A stretch of 64,000 nt of DNA from Chloroflexota bacterium (GCA_018662365.1 JABJGH010000030.1:1-64000); one strand, 5' to 3'; numbered from the stretch's first letter, positions 1-8,330 are shown. A program made the numbers and translations. Notes: a model not told the origin generated them from the letters alone.

Positions 1-134
1 CTAGACGAACACTCTTTGAATATATTGAAGTTTGGTACAATCGTAAGCGCTTGCATTCCTCGCTGGGCTACCTCAGTCCTGCACAGTTTGCTAAGCAAAA
101 TTCAGACATTTATGCTCTCCACTTAACTGGGTAA
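1..134 (+). mobile_element. IS3-family transposase (OrfB), C-terminal end only
   Basis: The frame starting at base 3 is open from the window edge and gives 43 residues before a TAA at 132-134. It contains WYNRKRLHSSLGYLSP, the typical end of the DDE integrase domain of IS3-group OrfB transposases. The catalytic residues would lie upstream, outside the window, so it cannot be said whether the element is intact. The AT-rich membrane gene that follows is consistent with this edge being an insertion region. Confidence 0.75.
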
Positions 135-143
135 AGCCCACCA

Positions 144-179
144 GGTATATATTAGTCTATTGCTATTTTAATATATACC
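144..179. repeat. 10-bp perfect inverted repeat after the transposase
   Basis: GGTATATATT (144-153) and AATATATACC (170-179) are perfect inverted copies separated by 16 bases, starting 10 bases after the transposase stop. It may be part of the IS end or a hairpin behind it. There is no T-run, so it is not a clear terminator. Confidence 0.4.
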
Positions 180-349
180 AACATATGTTTGACTTTTATC
201 GAAAAAATAATTCACGCATAAAATTATCCTCAGATGCTTATTCTTTTCCAAACGATAATTATTGCTATAATAAATATTCTGAATATGGAAAATGACATGA
301 ACGTTTTTACGATCATAAAATATTATGTGGGTTCAAATTAGGGAAAAAA

Positions 350-1702
350 GTGAAATTCAAAGATATTAAAAACGTATTTAAAAATTCAAATACTAAAATT
401 ATTTTATTGTTTTCCATTTTCTGGATGATAAATTTAATAATTAAAAATATTTTTCTGAATATTGACACCCCCCTTTACAGTTTTCCAATTTCTGAAGTTT
501 CTGGTCCAAGGATTAATGAATCAGGGTTATGGTACTCAATATTATTTTTATTATTGTTGCTGTATTTTTTTTTCTCTAAAAAAATATCTGGGTTTATTAC
601 TTATTTATTTGCCGTTTCTTTCCTTTTATTAGGAAATTTAGCTCAGGGCGGAATACACTGGGGGTTTAAATATCCACTACTAAATGGGGGAGACCAACTG
701 TTCAATCAGTCTATTAAGATTCAAAATTGGGTTAGTTGGCTTACAAATTACAACTCAATTCAATCTGGTTTAAACTCGCATGCAAGAACCCACCCTCCGT
801 TTGCAACCCTTGTATACAAAATCCACAACCTAATACCTGAGAATTTTCTTTCTTTAGAATACTCCACTATTTTAATTATGACCTTATTAGGGTTATCCCT
901 TATTCCTTTATTTAGTATACTGCTCAAAAATCTCGATGTTTCCGCCAACTTTAGTTATCTTGTAATCTTATTTTCTTTAATACCATCAATAAACATCTAT
1001 TCACTAATTTCCATAGATTCTTTGATATTGCTTTTTTCCATGCTGTATTTTATAGGCATTGCAATTGTATTGAAGGAAAATAACAGGGTTATTGGATTTT
1101 TGCTAATCTTTTCAGGATTAGTTATTGCGAACTTACTTACTTTTGCGGGCACTTTCTTAATTTTATTTGGTTTTGTGTTTTCACTAATAAATTACATTTC
1201 AACAAAAAATTATAAGGTATTCAAGTTTCATTTAATAGCTGTCACATTGTTCGTTATTTTGCTATTTCTGTTTACGAACATAATTGGTTACAATCATGTT
1301 TCTTCATTTTTAACTGCAACCAAAATCGAAAACCCAAATGGCTTTTCCTTAATTTCTAATCCAATTGAATATTTCTTAACTAGAATTGAGGGGGGTCTTG
1401 AAATATTGCTGTTTTTATCAATTCCCCTGGCGACAAAATTATACGATACGGTCAAGAATAATAAGGGAAATATCATTTCAAATATAAAAATGCAACTGTT
1501 CTGGGCCGGATCCTTCTCATTTATTCTCATGTTATTAACTGGGGCATTTAGAACGGGAGAAACTGCAAGAATTGCCCTGTTCATATACCCCCTTTTACTA
1601 ATGCCCCTTCTGGAAAAAGATTCGATAATCTCGAAAAAATTATTATTATTTGTAGGGATTCAAACCATTTTCATGCAAACCATAGCAAATTATTTTTGGT
1701 AA
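350..1702 (+). CDS. Polytopic membrane protein, GT-C glycosyltransferase-like
   Basis: This 450-residue protein starts at a GTG (the most upstream start of the open frame; a weak AGGG precedes it) and has roughly ten or more hydrophobic segments spread over its length. After the first segments an extracytoplasmic-looking stretch carries GGDQ and then SHARTHPPF. A His-Pro-Pro motif in that loop is typical of lipid-phosphate-sugar-dependent GT-C transferases (PMT/ArnT/GT87-like families), but the acidic pair of the first loop is not obvious. Function is therefore a fold-level guess: sugar transfer at the outer membrane face. The gene is much more AT-rich than its right-hand neighbours and sits beside an IS3 remnant, which suggests horizontal acquisition. 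It could also be a flippase-like or unknown membrane protein. Confidence 0.55.
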   Translation: MKFKDIKNVFKNSNTKIILLFSIFWMINLIIKNIFLNIDTPLYSFPISEVSGPRINESGLWYSILFLLLLLYFFFSKKISGFITYLFAVSFLLLGNLAQGGIHWGFKYPLLNGGDQLFNQSIKIQNWVSWLTNYNSIQSGLNSHARTHPPFATLVYKIHNLIPENFLSLEYSTILIMTLLGLSLIPLFSILLKNLDVSANFSYLVILFSLIPSINIYSLISIDSLILLFSMLYFIGIAIVLKENNRVIGFLLIFSGLVIANLLTFAGTFLILFGFVFSLINYISTKNYKVFKFHLIAVTLFVILLFLFTNIIGYNHVSSFLTATKIENPNGFSLISNPIEYFLTRIEGGLEILLFLSIPLATKLYDTVKNNKGNIISNIKMQLFWAGSFSFILMLLTGAFRTGETARIALFIYPLLLMPLLEKDSIISKKLLLFVGIQTIFMQTIANYFW

Positions 1703-1859
1703 TAAACAAAATTAGTTTCCAACAAAATTACAAGGGGGAAGAATTATTAGTTTAGGTTTCATTGAAAAATTATGAATATTTTTGCAACTTTCCCTCAAAA
1801 TAAACGATATATAGTATGAAGATATAAGGAAGAATTAATCTTCCTATTTAAACGCAGGT

Positions 1860-1865
1860 TATAAT
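1860..1865 (+). promoter_or_regulatory. Possible -10 box (TATAAT) upstream of the AI-2E transporter gene
   Basis: A perfect TATAAT lies 41 bases before the start codon at 1907. No convincing -35 box is visible at the expected distance. A 7-bp hairpin (arms AGGAAGA/TCTTCCT, 1827-1845) lies just upstream. Confidence 0.3.
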
Positions 1866-1906
1866 ACAACTATCATCAAAATAATTGAATTCTTTGGAGG
1901 ATGTAG

Positions 1907-3007
1907 ATGTCCAATGTTTGGAGCAACAGCTTACGATATAGAATAATGACTGCTTTGGTGATCTTATTTTTAGCTTTAGCTTATTATGCGCGGGAGGCTT
2001 TCGGTCCCCTGATATTTGCTGCTCTGATCGCCTACTTAATGAATCCAATTGTTGAATGGATTGCAAAAAGTCCTCGGCTTTCGAGGAAAGTTGGGGTTAA
2101 TATCGTTTTCTTTTTGGTGATCGCTATCCTAATCGCAATCCCGTCTATATTTTTACCTTCTATCATTCGAGAACTTGAAACATTCAGTCAGGAATTAAGA
2201 AGTATTTACGCCATTCTTCTCGAGTTCTTATCTACACCCATTCAAATACTCGAATGGACCTTTGAACCCCAGGTGTTACTGCCCGCCATTGAAGATATCC
2301 CTCTCCTTGACGTCAGTTATTTAACCGGTGAAGCCTTCCATTTGGTGGAAGTAATCACAGTAAATATCCTTTGGCTATTAGTCATTTTAGTCGCTACCTA
2401 CTTCTTGCTTCTTGATTGGACAAAGATTAAAAGATTTTTTACTAAATTGACCCCAGAAGAATATCAATCTGATGCTCAGAGATTATATCGAGAGGTGGTT
2501 ACTATTTGGAATAGTTATCTTCGGGGCAACCTGATTTTGATGTTTTTCACGGCGATAATTTTTATGGTTGCCTGGTCGATCATAGGATTACCTGCCGGCA
2601 TATTGCTGGGCTTAATGATGGGTTTATTGAAAATTATCCCTGATGTGGGGCCAATGTTTGCAGCGGGGGCTTCAGTCTTAGTTGCATTTATAGAAGGGTC
2701 AACAGTTTTAGATATTCCAAATATGTGGTTCGCTGTGCTAGTTTTTGTTGTATATTTTGTTTTGATTAATATTATTACGATTTGGTTGCGGTCGGTTCTC
2801 TTTGGAAGAAGTGTGCATATGCACTCGGGTTTAGTTTTTATATTGATCATGCTCGCCGTTATTATCCAAGGGATATTGGGAGCTGTGATCGTAATTCCGT
2901 TTGTTGCTTCTTCCTTTATTATTCTGCAATATGTTTTACGAAAGATTTACAAACAACCTGGTTTTCCTGAGGAAATGGATGTGGTTGAAGAACTATTGAG
3001 TGATTAG
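1907..3007 (+). CDS. AI-2E family transporter (PerM/TqsA-like)
   Basis: This 366-residue integral membrane protein matches the AI-2E exporter/PerM family in length and layout: N-terminal TM pairs, a soluble helical stretch (about 110-150), then further TM segments with the family glycines (GLPAGILLGLMMGLLKIIPD near 225-245) and a C-terminal block of hydrophobic helices. The start is supported by GGAGG eight bases upstream of the ATG at 1907. The family includes exporters of the AI-2 signal and other small solutes or ions, so the substrate cannot be read from sequence. The gene is monocistronic and followed by a strong intrinsic terminator at 3038-3070. Confidence 0.85.
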   Translation: MSNVWSNSLRYRIMTALVILFLALAYYAREAFGPLIFAALIAYLMNPIVEWIAKSPRLSRKVGVNIVFFLVIAILIAIPSIFLPSIIRELETFSQELRSIYAILLEFLSTPIQILEWTFEPQVLLPAIEDIPLLDVSYLTGEAFHLVEVITVNILWLLVILVATYFLLLDWTKIKRFFTKLTPEEYQSDAQRLYREVVTIWNSYLRGNLILMFFTAIIFMVAWSIIGLPAGILLGLMMGLLKIIPDVGPMFAAGASVLVAFIEGSTVLDIPNMWFAVLVFVVYFVLINIITIWLRSVLFGRSVHMHSGLVFILIMLAVIIQGILGAVIVIPFVASSFIILQYVLRKIYKQPGFPEEMDVVEELLSD

Positions 3008-3037
3008 GAAATAAGAATTATTTGTCTGTAATTTTAG

Positions 3038-3070
3038 TCCCCTGATGAATCATTATCGGGGGATTTTTTT
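3038..3070 (+). terminator. Rho-independent terminator after the AI-2E transporter
   Basis: TCCCCTGAT (3038-3046) pairs with ATCGGGGGA (3055-3063) over 9 bp with one G-T pair. The loop is 8 nt and seven T follow. It separates the transporter from the selenoprotein gene. Confidence 0.9.
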
Positions 3071-3146
3071 GTACTTATCGAGTAAATTTTATTTTAAACG
3101 AACCTAGGCACCAATTTAAACAAATTTAATAGTAAACTCTTTAATA

Positions 3147-3635
3147 ATGTTCTATTTTATAAATCAAAACTCTTATATATTAATTGCTGCATTTCTTTGG
3201 GCGGGCGTATCAGCCATGGCTCTCAAAAAGATGCCATCCCCCGCAAATTATTTCCTTATTATTGGGCTGGCGATTCTTTTAATTATCTTATTCAATTTCG
3301 TGCGACCCAAGCAGGCAAATCTCTCTAACGAAATGCCAATTGAAAATCAGATCGGATTGGGTCAGGTAGTTTTACTCGAAATGCAATCCCCCTATTGACT
3401 TGGATGTATCGCAATAGAGCCTGTCGTGAACAGGTTAGAAACTGAACTAGGAAATGAGATGTTGATCTTACGGGTGGACATTCAAAGTGCCAATGGAAAA
3501 GAAATCTCCAAACTATATGCAAGCCGAATCACTCCTACTTTTATTTTGTTTGATCCCCAGGGAGAGGAAATTTGGCGAAGCATTGGCAACTTAGATCCCG
3601 AAAAGGTTCGGGACTCTCTGAAAGACTATAATTAA
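3147..3635 (+). CDS. Membrane-anchored thioredoxin-fold selenoprotein (UxxC), in-frame TGA at 3396-3398
   Basis: Read through the in-frame TGA, the gene gives one 162-residue protein. It has two N-terminal hydrophobic helices (about 9-27 and 34-52), a short linker and a thioredoxin domain (about 70-162). The active site reads SPY-U84-L-G-C87-I-A-I-E-P, exactly where thioredoxins have WCGPC followed by the helix-2 Pro. After it come the thioredoxin beta-strand (ILRVDI) and the cis-Pro loop (ITPTFILFD, P130). Both halves are in the same frame and neither is a complete thioredoxin alone. A SECIS-like hairpin starts 19 nt after the TGA. The role is inferred as thiol-disulfide or peroxide chemistry at the membrane. 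GDPD follows 19 bases later and may be cotranscribed. The start has no strong RBS; the ATG at 3216 is an alternative. The competing reading is a pseudogene with a nonsense codon, made unlikely by the codon's exact position and the hairpin. Confidence 0.85.
3396..3436 (+). promoter_or_regulatory. Sec UGA codon and bacterial SECIS-like hairpin
   Basis: The TGA at 3396-3398 is followed by a hairpin with arms AGCCTGT (3418-3424) and ACAGGTT (3430-3436): 7 bp, one G-T pair, 5-nt loop CGTGA. The second loop base is G. This fits the published description of bSECIS elements: small apical loop with a G in its first two positions, at least 4 bp of upper stem, and about 16-37 nt between UGA and loop (here 26 nt). 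SelB would bind here to place selenocysteine. Confidence 0.8.
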
Positions 3636-3654
3636 TATTCTTTAATAGGTCATT

Positions 3655-4548
3655 ATGAAAAAACAACTGAAGCAGATTTTCCTTTTTGTTTTTCTCCTGC
3701 TTGCTTTGATCATCACCATTTTAACAATCATCGCAAAACCAGCGGCGGATCATGTCTTCTTTTCCCAGTTTGACGATGATCAATATCCTTTGGTGATCGC
3801 ACATGCGGGCTCTAAACTATACCCAACAGATACGCTATATGCACTAGAACAATATGCAAATATGGGCGTGGATATTTTGGAAATGGACATTCATCTCACC
3901 AAAGATGAGCATATCATTTTGATCCATGATGATACTGTAGATCGTACGACAAATGGCGAAGGTGATGTTCGGGAGATGACCCTTGCTGAGGTAAAAGAAC
4001 TGGATGCTGGATATAAGTGGACAGATGATGAAGGGAGTACCTTTCCCTTCCGGGGTCAAGGGATCACGATACCCACATTAGAAGAGGTTTTCAACACTTT
4101 CCCGGGCTATCCAATGATTGTGGAGATCAAACAAGAAAGCCCCTCTATGGGAATTGTATTATGCGAGTTATTGCGCAAACATAATATGCAAGAAAAAGTG
4201 ATGGTACCTTCATTTAGCGATGTTGCCATGACGGAGTTTCGGGAAGCGTGCCCGGAAACGTCGACTGCCGCGAGCACAAATGAAGTAAAAGATTTTGTTT
4301 ATCGAAATTTTGCTTTTCTTGCAGGAACGATCAGTCCAAAATATCAGGCTTTACAGGTTCCCGAATCACGGGATGGCATCCCAATTGTTACAAAAATACT
4401 TTTATGGGCTGCCCGGTTACAAAATGTAGAAGTACATATTTGGACGATCAATGACCCCGAAGATATGCAAAGATTTATTGATATGGGCGTTGATGGAATA
4501 ATGACAGATAGGACTGACTTATTATTAGAAGTGCTGGGAAGAAACTAG
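3655..4548 (+). CDS. Glycerophosphodiester phosphodiesterase (GDPD) family protein
   Basis: The 297-residue protein has a hydrophobic N-terminal segment (about 8-27: signal anchor or signal peptide) and then a GDPD TIM barrel. Metal and catalytic landmarks are visible: HAGS near residue 50, EMDIHLTKD (metal ligands), LIHDDTVDRTTNG, and MIVEIK in the middle of the barrel. It ends with HIWTINDPEDMQRFIDMGVDGIMTD, split here as HIWTINDPED and GVDGIMTD, typical of UgpQ/GlpQ-type enzymes. The usual HRG and PENT motifs are altered to HAG and PTDT, so substrate preference may differ. It likely hydrolyses glycerophosphodiesters outside the cytoplasm to glycerol 3-phosphate and an alcohol. Confidence 0.85.
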   Translation: MKKQLKQIFLFVFLLLALIITILTIIAKPAADHVFFSQFDDDQYPLVIAHAGSKLYPTDTLYALEQYANMGVDILEMDIHLTKDEHIILIHDDTVDRTTNGEGDVREMTLAEVKELDAGYKWTDDEGSTFPFRGQGITIPTLEEVFNTFPGYPMIVEIKQESPSMGIVLCELLRKHNMQEKVMVPSFSDVAMTEFREACPETSTAASTNEVKDFVYRNFAFLAGTISPKYQALQVPESRDGIPIVTKILLWAARLQNVEVHIWTINDPEDMQRFIDMGVDGIMTDRTDLLLEVLGRN

Positions 4549-4555
4549 CATATTT

Positions 4556-5431
4556 TTACTCTGGTGATTTTAATAGGACTCCGTTTTGAGAAGGGTCCTT
4601 TATCAAATAACCATCATCTCTTTTCTTTGTAACGAGGTTCGCTTTCTCTGCACGACTTAATACTATTTCTAAATCAGAAAAATTTGGTAATTCAACAGTA
4701 AAATGATCCAAGCCAACTGAATTGAGAGGTGGGGGAGTTGCACCTACACCGTTCCAAGTATTGATACCCAAATGATGATGATAGCCCCCAGAAGACATAA
4801 ATGCAGCAGTCCTTCCCCATTCCATCATTAGATCCAGGCCAATAATATCTTTATAAAAATTGATACCATTTGCTATTTGACTAATATGCAGATGCATATG
4901 CCCCAGAACGGTTCCCCCTGCCATTTTCTCCCAAGGGTCTCCCTTATCAAGTTCAGCCATGACACCATCCACATCTAGGGGAAGGTTAGCCATGCGGATA
5001 TCTCCATTGGGTTCATACTGCCACTGCTCTTTGGGTTTATCGCGATAAACCTCGATGCCATTGCCATCGGGATCTGGTAAATAGATCGCTTCACTGACAA
5101 TATGGTCTACCATTCCTTGAACCTGAGTTTGGGTATTGACCAGGTTTTGTAAAAATTGCCCCAGAGCCAAACGGGTGGGCACGAGCACTGCGAAATGATA
5201 TAGACCCGAATTTCTATGGGGTAAGGTGGCATCTCGGATTTCAGTTAGAACCAGGAAATCTTTTTGGCCGGAGCCGAGATAGGCAGCTTTTCCCGCCTGC
5301 CGATGGACTTGTAAACCTAATGATCGTTGATAGAAGTTTAAGGAAGTTGATAGATTTGAAACTTTTAAATGGACTAAACCCAAACGTGTGTTTTGGGGCA
5401 GGGGGTTTGGGATGGGGCTCGCAGTTTTCAT
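4556..5431 (-). CDS. Two-domain VOC family protein (CatE/glyoxalase-like)
   Basis: The 291-residue protein contains two vicinal-oxygen-chelate modules. The first (about 15-130) starts with LGLVHLKVSNLSTSLNFYQ and has a metal-ligand Glu in PDPDGNGIEVYRDKP. The second (about 175-290) has GHMHLHISQI and GLDHFTVELP. The layout matches Bacillus CatE-type catechol 2,3-dioxygenase-like proteins, but many such proteins have unknown substrates. The equivalent C-terminal position of domain 2 reads DPSQNGVLLKS, without the usual Glu, so the metal centre should be checked. Convergent with the GDPD gene, 7 bases away. Confidence 0.75.
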   Translation of the reverse strand: MKTASPIPNPLPQNTRLGLVHLKVSNLSTSLNFYQRSLGLQVHRQAGKAAYLGSGQKDFLVLTEIRDATLPHRNSGLYHFAVLVPTRLALGQFLQNLVNTQTQVQGMVDHIVSEAIYLPDPDGNGIEVYRDKPKEQWQYEPNGDIRMANLPLDVDGVMAELDKGDPWEKMAGGTVLGHMHLHISQIANGINFYKDIIGLDLMMEWGRTAAFMSSGGYHHHLGINTWNGVGATPPPLNSVGLDHFTVELPNFSDLEIVLSRAEKANLVTKKRDDGYLIKDPSQNGVLLKSPE

Positions 5432-5612
5432 GCTATTTAGATGGAAATGAGAATTGTAATCTTACAAAAAAACGGCTCGCAAACACGCCAGGAGATTAAT
5501 CGTATAAATTCTTTTGATCTGAATACAGCTGATATCCCAACTCGCGGCCTTATTTGAGAGGGATTTTTGATCAGAATATTTTCAAATGAGGCAAGGTTTA
5601 TTGGATTTTAAG

Positions 5613-6056
5613 CTATAAATCGCGTTCCATAATGATTGTCACAGGGCCATCATTATGAATCTCGACCATCATATTTGCGCCAAATTTCCCGGTTTGGGTT
5701 TGGACACCTTGATATCTGAGCATTTCGGCGAACCTTTTTACTAAAGGTTCAGCAAGTTCTGGGGGGGCTGCATTAATAAAGGAAGGGCGACGGCCCTTGC
5801 GAGTATCGGCGTATAAGGTAAATTGAGATACCACGATTGCTTCCCCACCCACATCTAACAAAGAGAGATTTGTTTTGCCTTGATCATCGGCAAATATTCG
5901 GAGGTTAGCGATCTTCTCGGCCAAATATTTTGCTTGGGGTTCTCCATCTTCGGGGCCAATGCCCACTAGAATCACAACACCGTGCCTGATCTCGGCCACG
6001 GTGCTTTCTTCTACAATTACTTTTCCATGCTGCACACGTTGAACAACAACTCGCAT
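5613..6056 (-). CDS. dtd: D-aminoacyl-tRNA deacylase
   Basis: The 147-residue protein matches Dtd over its full usual length. Hallmarks are MRVVVQRV at the N-terminus, [18 protein letters not shown] (catalytic SQxxL region), GKFGANM and the C-terminal NDGPVTI with the cross-subunit Gly-Pro pair. It removes D-amino acids (and glycine from tRNA-Ala) from mischarged tRNA in the cytoplasm. Its ATG directly abuts the trpS stop, so it is the last gene of a selW-trpS-dtd operon. Confidence 0.95.
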   Translation of the reverse strand: MRVVVQRVQHGKVIVEESTVAEIRHGVVILVGIGPEDGEPQAKYLAEKIANLRIFADDQGKTNLSLLDVGGEAIVVSQFTLYADTRKGRRPSFINAAPPELAEPLVKRFAEMLRYQGVQTQTGKFGANMMVEIHNDGPVTIIMERDL

Positions 6057-7115
6057 TTAAGAATTCCCTTTTTCCATTTTCTTGTTGTATTTTTCAGCTT
6101 TGCGACGAATGCGGTTCATTACACCTGTCAGCCCCATTGCCTTTTTCATCGCAAACAATGTCTGTTTCGTTTCCTCTCGGGCTTTGAGCGTCCCTTGGAC
6201 TAAAATATCCTCCACCCGCCCGGTAACATCATAAATCTCCCGACGTTCTCTCATTGGATCAAGCAAATTATTAATTGCGAGCGATAATTTATCTTTAACT
6301 TCCACATCCCCTACTTTTCCAGCACGATAACGAGTTTTCAGATCTTCGACTTCTTCTTTATTCGGATTGAAAGCATCATGGTAATCAAAAACCGGGTTGC
6401 CTTCCACAGTTCCGGGTACATCTGCACTCACTCGGTTAGGATCTGTATACATCCCCTTGACCTTCTTCACAACCTCATCATTTGTGTCACTAAGATAAAT
6501 GGCATTATTAAGGCTTTTGCTCATCTTGGCATTGTTATCTGTACCAACAAGAGTGGGCACTTCACCAACCATGCCATCTGGCACTGGCAATGTTTCACCG
6601 TATAGGTGATTAAACCGGCGAGCGATTTCTCTAGTAACTTCAACGTGGGCAATATTATCTTTGCCGACAGGCACCAGATCTCCTCTCACACAGAGAATAT
6701 CAGCGGCTTGAAGTACTGGATAGCCCAATAAGGCCAATGGCATTTCGATATTGGCATCTCTGGCCATATCTTTCAAACTTGGTACTCGCTCTAAACGGGC
6801 AACACTGACCAAACTTTGAAAGAGGGTGTACATTTCGTTGATCTCTGGGATACCCGATTGCAAATAAAAGGTGACGATCTCAGGGTCGATTCCCGCTGCC
6901 AATTGATCTAGGACCATATCATGGGCGTTCTTGTCTACGAGGGCGATATGTTCAGGCTGGTTCTTGGTGGTAAGCATATGCAAATCAGCCACCAACAAAA
7001 AGGTTTCATATTGATGCTGGAGCCGGACGCGATTGTTGAGAGAGCCAACTAAATGGCCAAGGTGCAATTTCCCCGTGGGTCGATCCCCTGTGAGCAATCT
7101 TTTCTTCTCTGTCAT
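6057..7115 (-). CDS. trpS: Tryptophanyl-tRNA synthetase
   Basis: The 352-residue class I synthetase charges tRNA-Trp. It shows [12 protein letters not shown] (HIGH-type motif, about 15-26) and [10 protein letters not shown] (KMSKS loop, near 200), with the TrpRS-type dimer core between them and a C-terminal basic helix tail. Length is slightly above the usual 330-340. The ATG at 7115 overlaps the TGA of selW (ATGA) and has its own AGAGG seven bases upstream, inside selW. Confidence 0.95.
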   Translation of the reverse strand: MTEKKRLLTGDRPTGKLHLGHLVGSLNNRVRLQHQYETFLLVADLHMLTTKNQPEHIALVDKNAHDMVLDQLAAGIDPEIVTFYLQSGIPEINEMYTLFQSLVSVARLERVPSLKDMARDANIEMPLALLGYPVLQAADILCVRGDLVPVGKDNIAHVEVTREIARRFNHLYGETLPVPDGMVGEVPTLVGTDNNAKMSKSLNNAIYLSDTNDEVVKKVKGMYTDPNRVSADVPGTVEGNPVFDYHDAFNPNKEEVEDLKTRYRAGKVGDVEVKDKLSLAINNLLDPMRERREIYDVTGRVEDILVQGTLKAREETKQTLFAMKKAMGLTGVMNRIRRKAEKYNKKMEKGNS

Positions 7116-7369
7116 TTGACCTCTGAAATATATTTGCGTAGTGCTGCAGTCACTTCACCTTCTTCAGCATGGCGACTTAGTTGCTTCTTTGAAAAGATTA
7201 AGTCTCCGTTCACACTAAACTCAAATCTACCTCCATCTGAAGGAACTAAGTTAAAACTTTCGATTTTTATTTCTATGTCTTTATCAGCAAGAATCTCTTT
7301 CATCGTGCCAACGGCACGGTCGGTATAGTTTCAAGCTGCACAGTAAACTAGTTCGATGTTATATAGCAT
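7112..7369 (-). CDS. SelW/Rdx-family selenoprotein (CxxU), in-frame TGA at 7331-7333
   Basis: Translated through an in-frame TGA, the gene gives 85 residues: [13 protein letters not shown]13-NYTDRAV and onward. A beta-strand followed by C10-x-x-U13 is the signature of the SelW/SelT/SelH (Rdx) thioredoxin-like family. The remainder shows the family helix, the [14 protein letters not shown] hairpin, and the GEV-containing C-terminal helix. The start at 7369 has GGAG eight bases upstream (GGAGATGGAGAA before the ATG). A conventional call would start at the internal ATG at 7303 and lose the whole redox site. A SECIS-like hairpin follows the TGA. Its TGA stop overlaps the trpS ATG. Function is a small cytosolic redox protein, with partner unknown. 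Confidence 0.88.
7304..7333 (-). promoter_or_regulatory. Sec UGA codon and bacterial SECIS-like hairpin in selW
   Basis: On the minus strand the TGA (7333-7331) is followed 12 nt later by CGTGCC (7318-7313), loop GTT (7312-7310) and GGCACG (7309-7304). This is a perfect 6-bp GC-rich stem with a 3-nt loop whose first base is G. UGA-to-loop spacing is 18 nt. These values fit the published bSECIS rules (loop 3-14 nt, early G, spacing 16-37). Confidence 0.78.
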
Positions 7370-7551
7370 TTCTCCATCTCCGGTATGGATTTTGTGCGTA
7401 TATTATAGAGGAGTTCTAGGGACAATGCTAGGGAAGAAACAAATTTTTCGATTTAATGCAAACGCAAACCTTAAAACATCGGATTATTTCATCAATGGTC
7501 CAACATAAAAACAAGGCCTGAGCCTACCTTTTCATCATTTCGCTTATAATC

Positions 7552-8310
7552 ATGTTCATGCCAACCCCTTTTTATCATCTCAGTTTGGCGCAAGAAATTT
7601 TGGTCCACCCTGAACTGCCATCCAGTGTTCGCCAATGGTTATTAGATAATCGCTGTGATTTTTTCCTTGGAAAAACTGCTCCTGACGTACAAACCATCTC
7701 CGGGCAGGACAGAGCCAGTACGCACTTCTTTAAATTGCCTTTGGGAGATCAACCTCCTGCTTGGGAAACATTTTTAAGAAAACATCCGGATTTATCTAAT
7801 CCAATACAACTCTCTCCAGGACATGCGGCCTTTATCGCTGGGTATCTTTGCCATTTGCAAGCTGACGTCTATTGGATAAAAAAAATCTTTTGGCCAAATA
7901 TTGCCGAACCCAAACCAAAATGGGAAAACCTCAAAGAAAGACTTTATCTTCATAATGTATTAAGAGCATATTTGGATGAACAGATTCTGAAAAATCTACA
8001 AGAAGATATGGATAGTTGTCTGGATCAAGTCCAATTCATTAATTGGCTGCCATTCGTAGAGGATAAATACCTGATTGAATGGAGAAATTTATTATCCAAA
8101 CAATTACAACCCAATGGAAAAAGTCAAACTGCGGAAGTGTTTGCAAAAAGAATGGGTGTAACAAAAGATGGTATTGAAAGGATTATTCAATCAGAAGATC
8201 AAATGGAAGATAATATTTTTCGACATATTAATCGACAAGAATTGGTAAAATATCGAGAGTTGGTTATTTTTGAAAATATTCAATTTTTAAGCAATTACTT
8301 TAAGGATTAG
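7552..8310 (+). CDS. Zinc-dependent phospholipase C-like protein
   Basis: The 252-residue protein resembles the Zn_dep_PLPC domain family. It has PTPFYHLSLAQEI near the N-terminus, then FFLGKTAPDVQ, THFF and AFIAGYLCHLQADVYW. These His/Asp motifs are spaced as in zinc-cluster ligands of phospholipase C/S1-P1 nuclease folds. The second half is alpha-helical with no clear motif. No signal peptide is visible, so it would be cytoplasmic; substrate is unknown. The ATG at 7558 could also be the start; there is no clear RBS. Confidence 0.65.
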   Translation: MFMPTPFYHLSLAQEILVHPELPSSVRQWLLDNRCDFFLGKTAPDVQTISGQDRASTHFFKLPLGDQPPAWETFLRKHPDLSNPIQLSPGHAAFIAGYLCHLQADVYWIKKIFWPNIAEPKPKWENLKERLYLHNVLRAYLDEQILKNLQEDMDSCLDQVQFINWLPFVEDKYLIEWRNLLSKQLQPNGKSQTAEVFAKRMGVTKDGIERIIQSEDQMEDNIFRHINRQELVKYRELVIFENIQFLSNYFKD

Positions 8311-8330
8311 TTTTTGGGTACATAAATAAA

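Noticed and set aside
1827-1845. Terminator after the GT-C-like gene
   Set aside because: The stem (AGGAAGA/TCTTCCT) is short and no T-run follows, so it is noted only as a hairpin.
3426-3635. Separate small gene starting at the GTG at 3426
   Set aside because: It is the in-frame continuation of the selenoprotein gene, and the GTG encodes Val94 in the SECIS loop region. No RBS precedes it.
7112-7303. 63-residue protein starting at the ATG at 7303
   Set aside because: This start loses the CxxU motif; the upstream ATG with a GGAG RBS and the SECIS-like hairpin give the full SelW-like gene.
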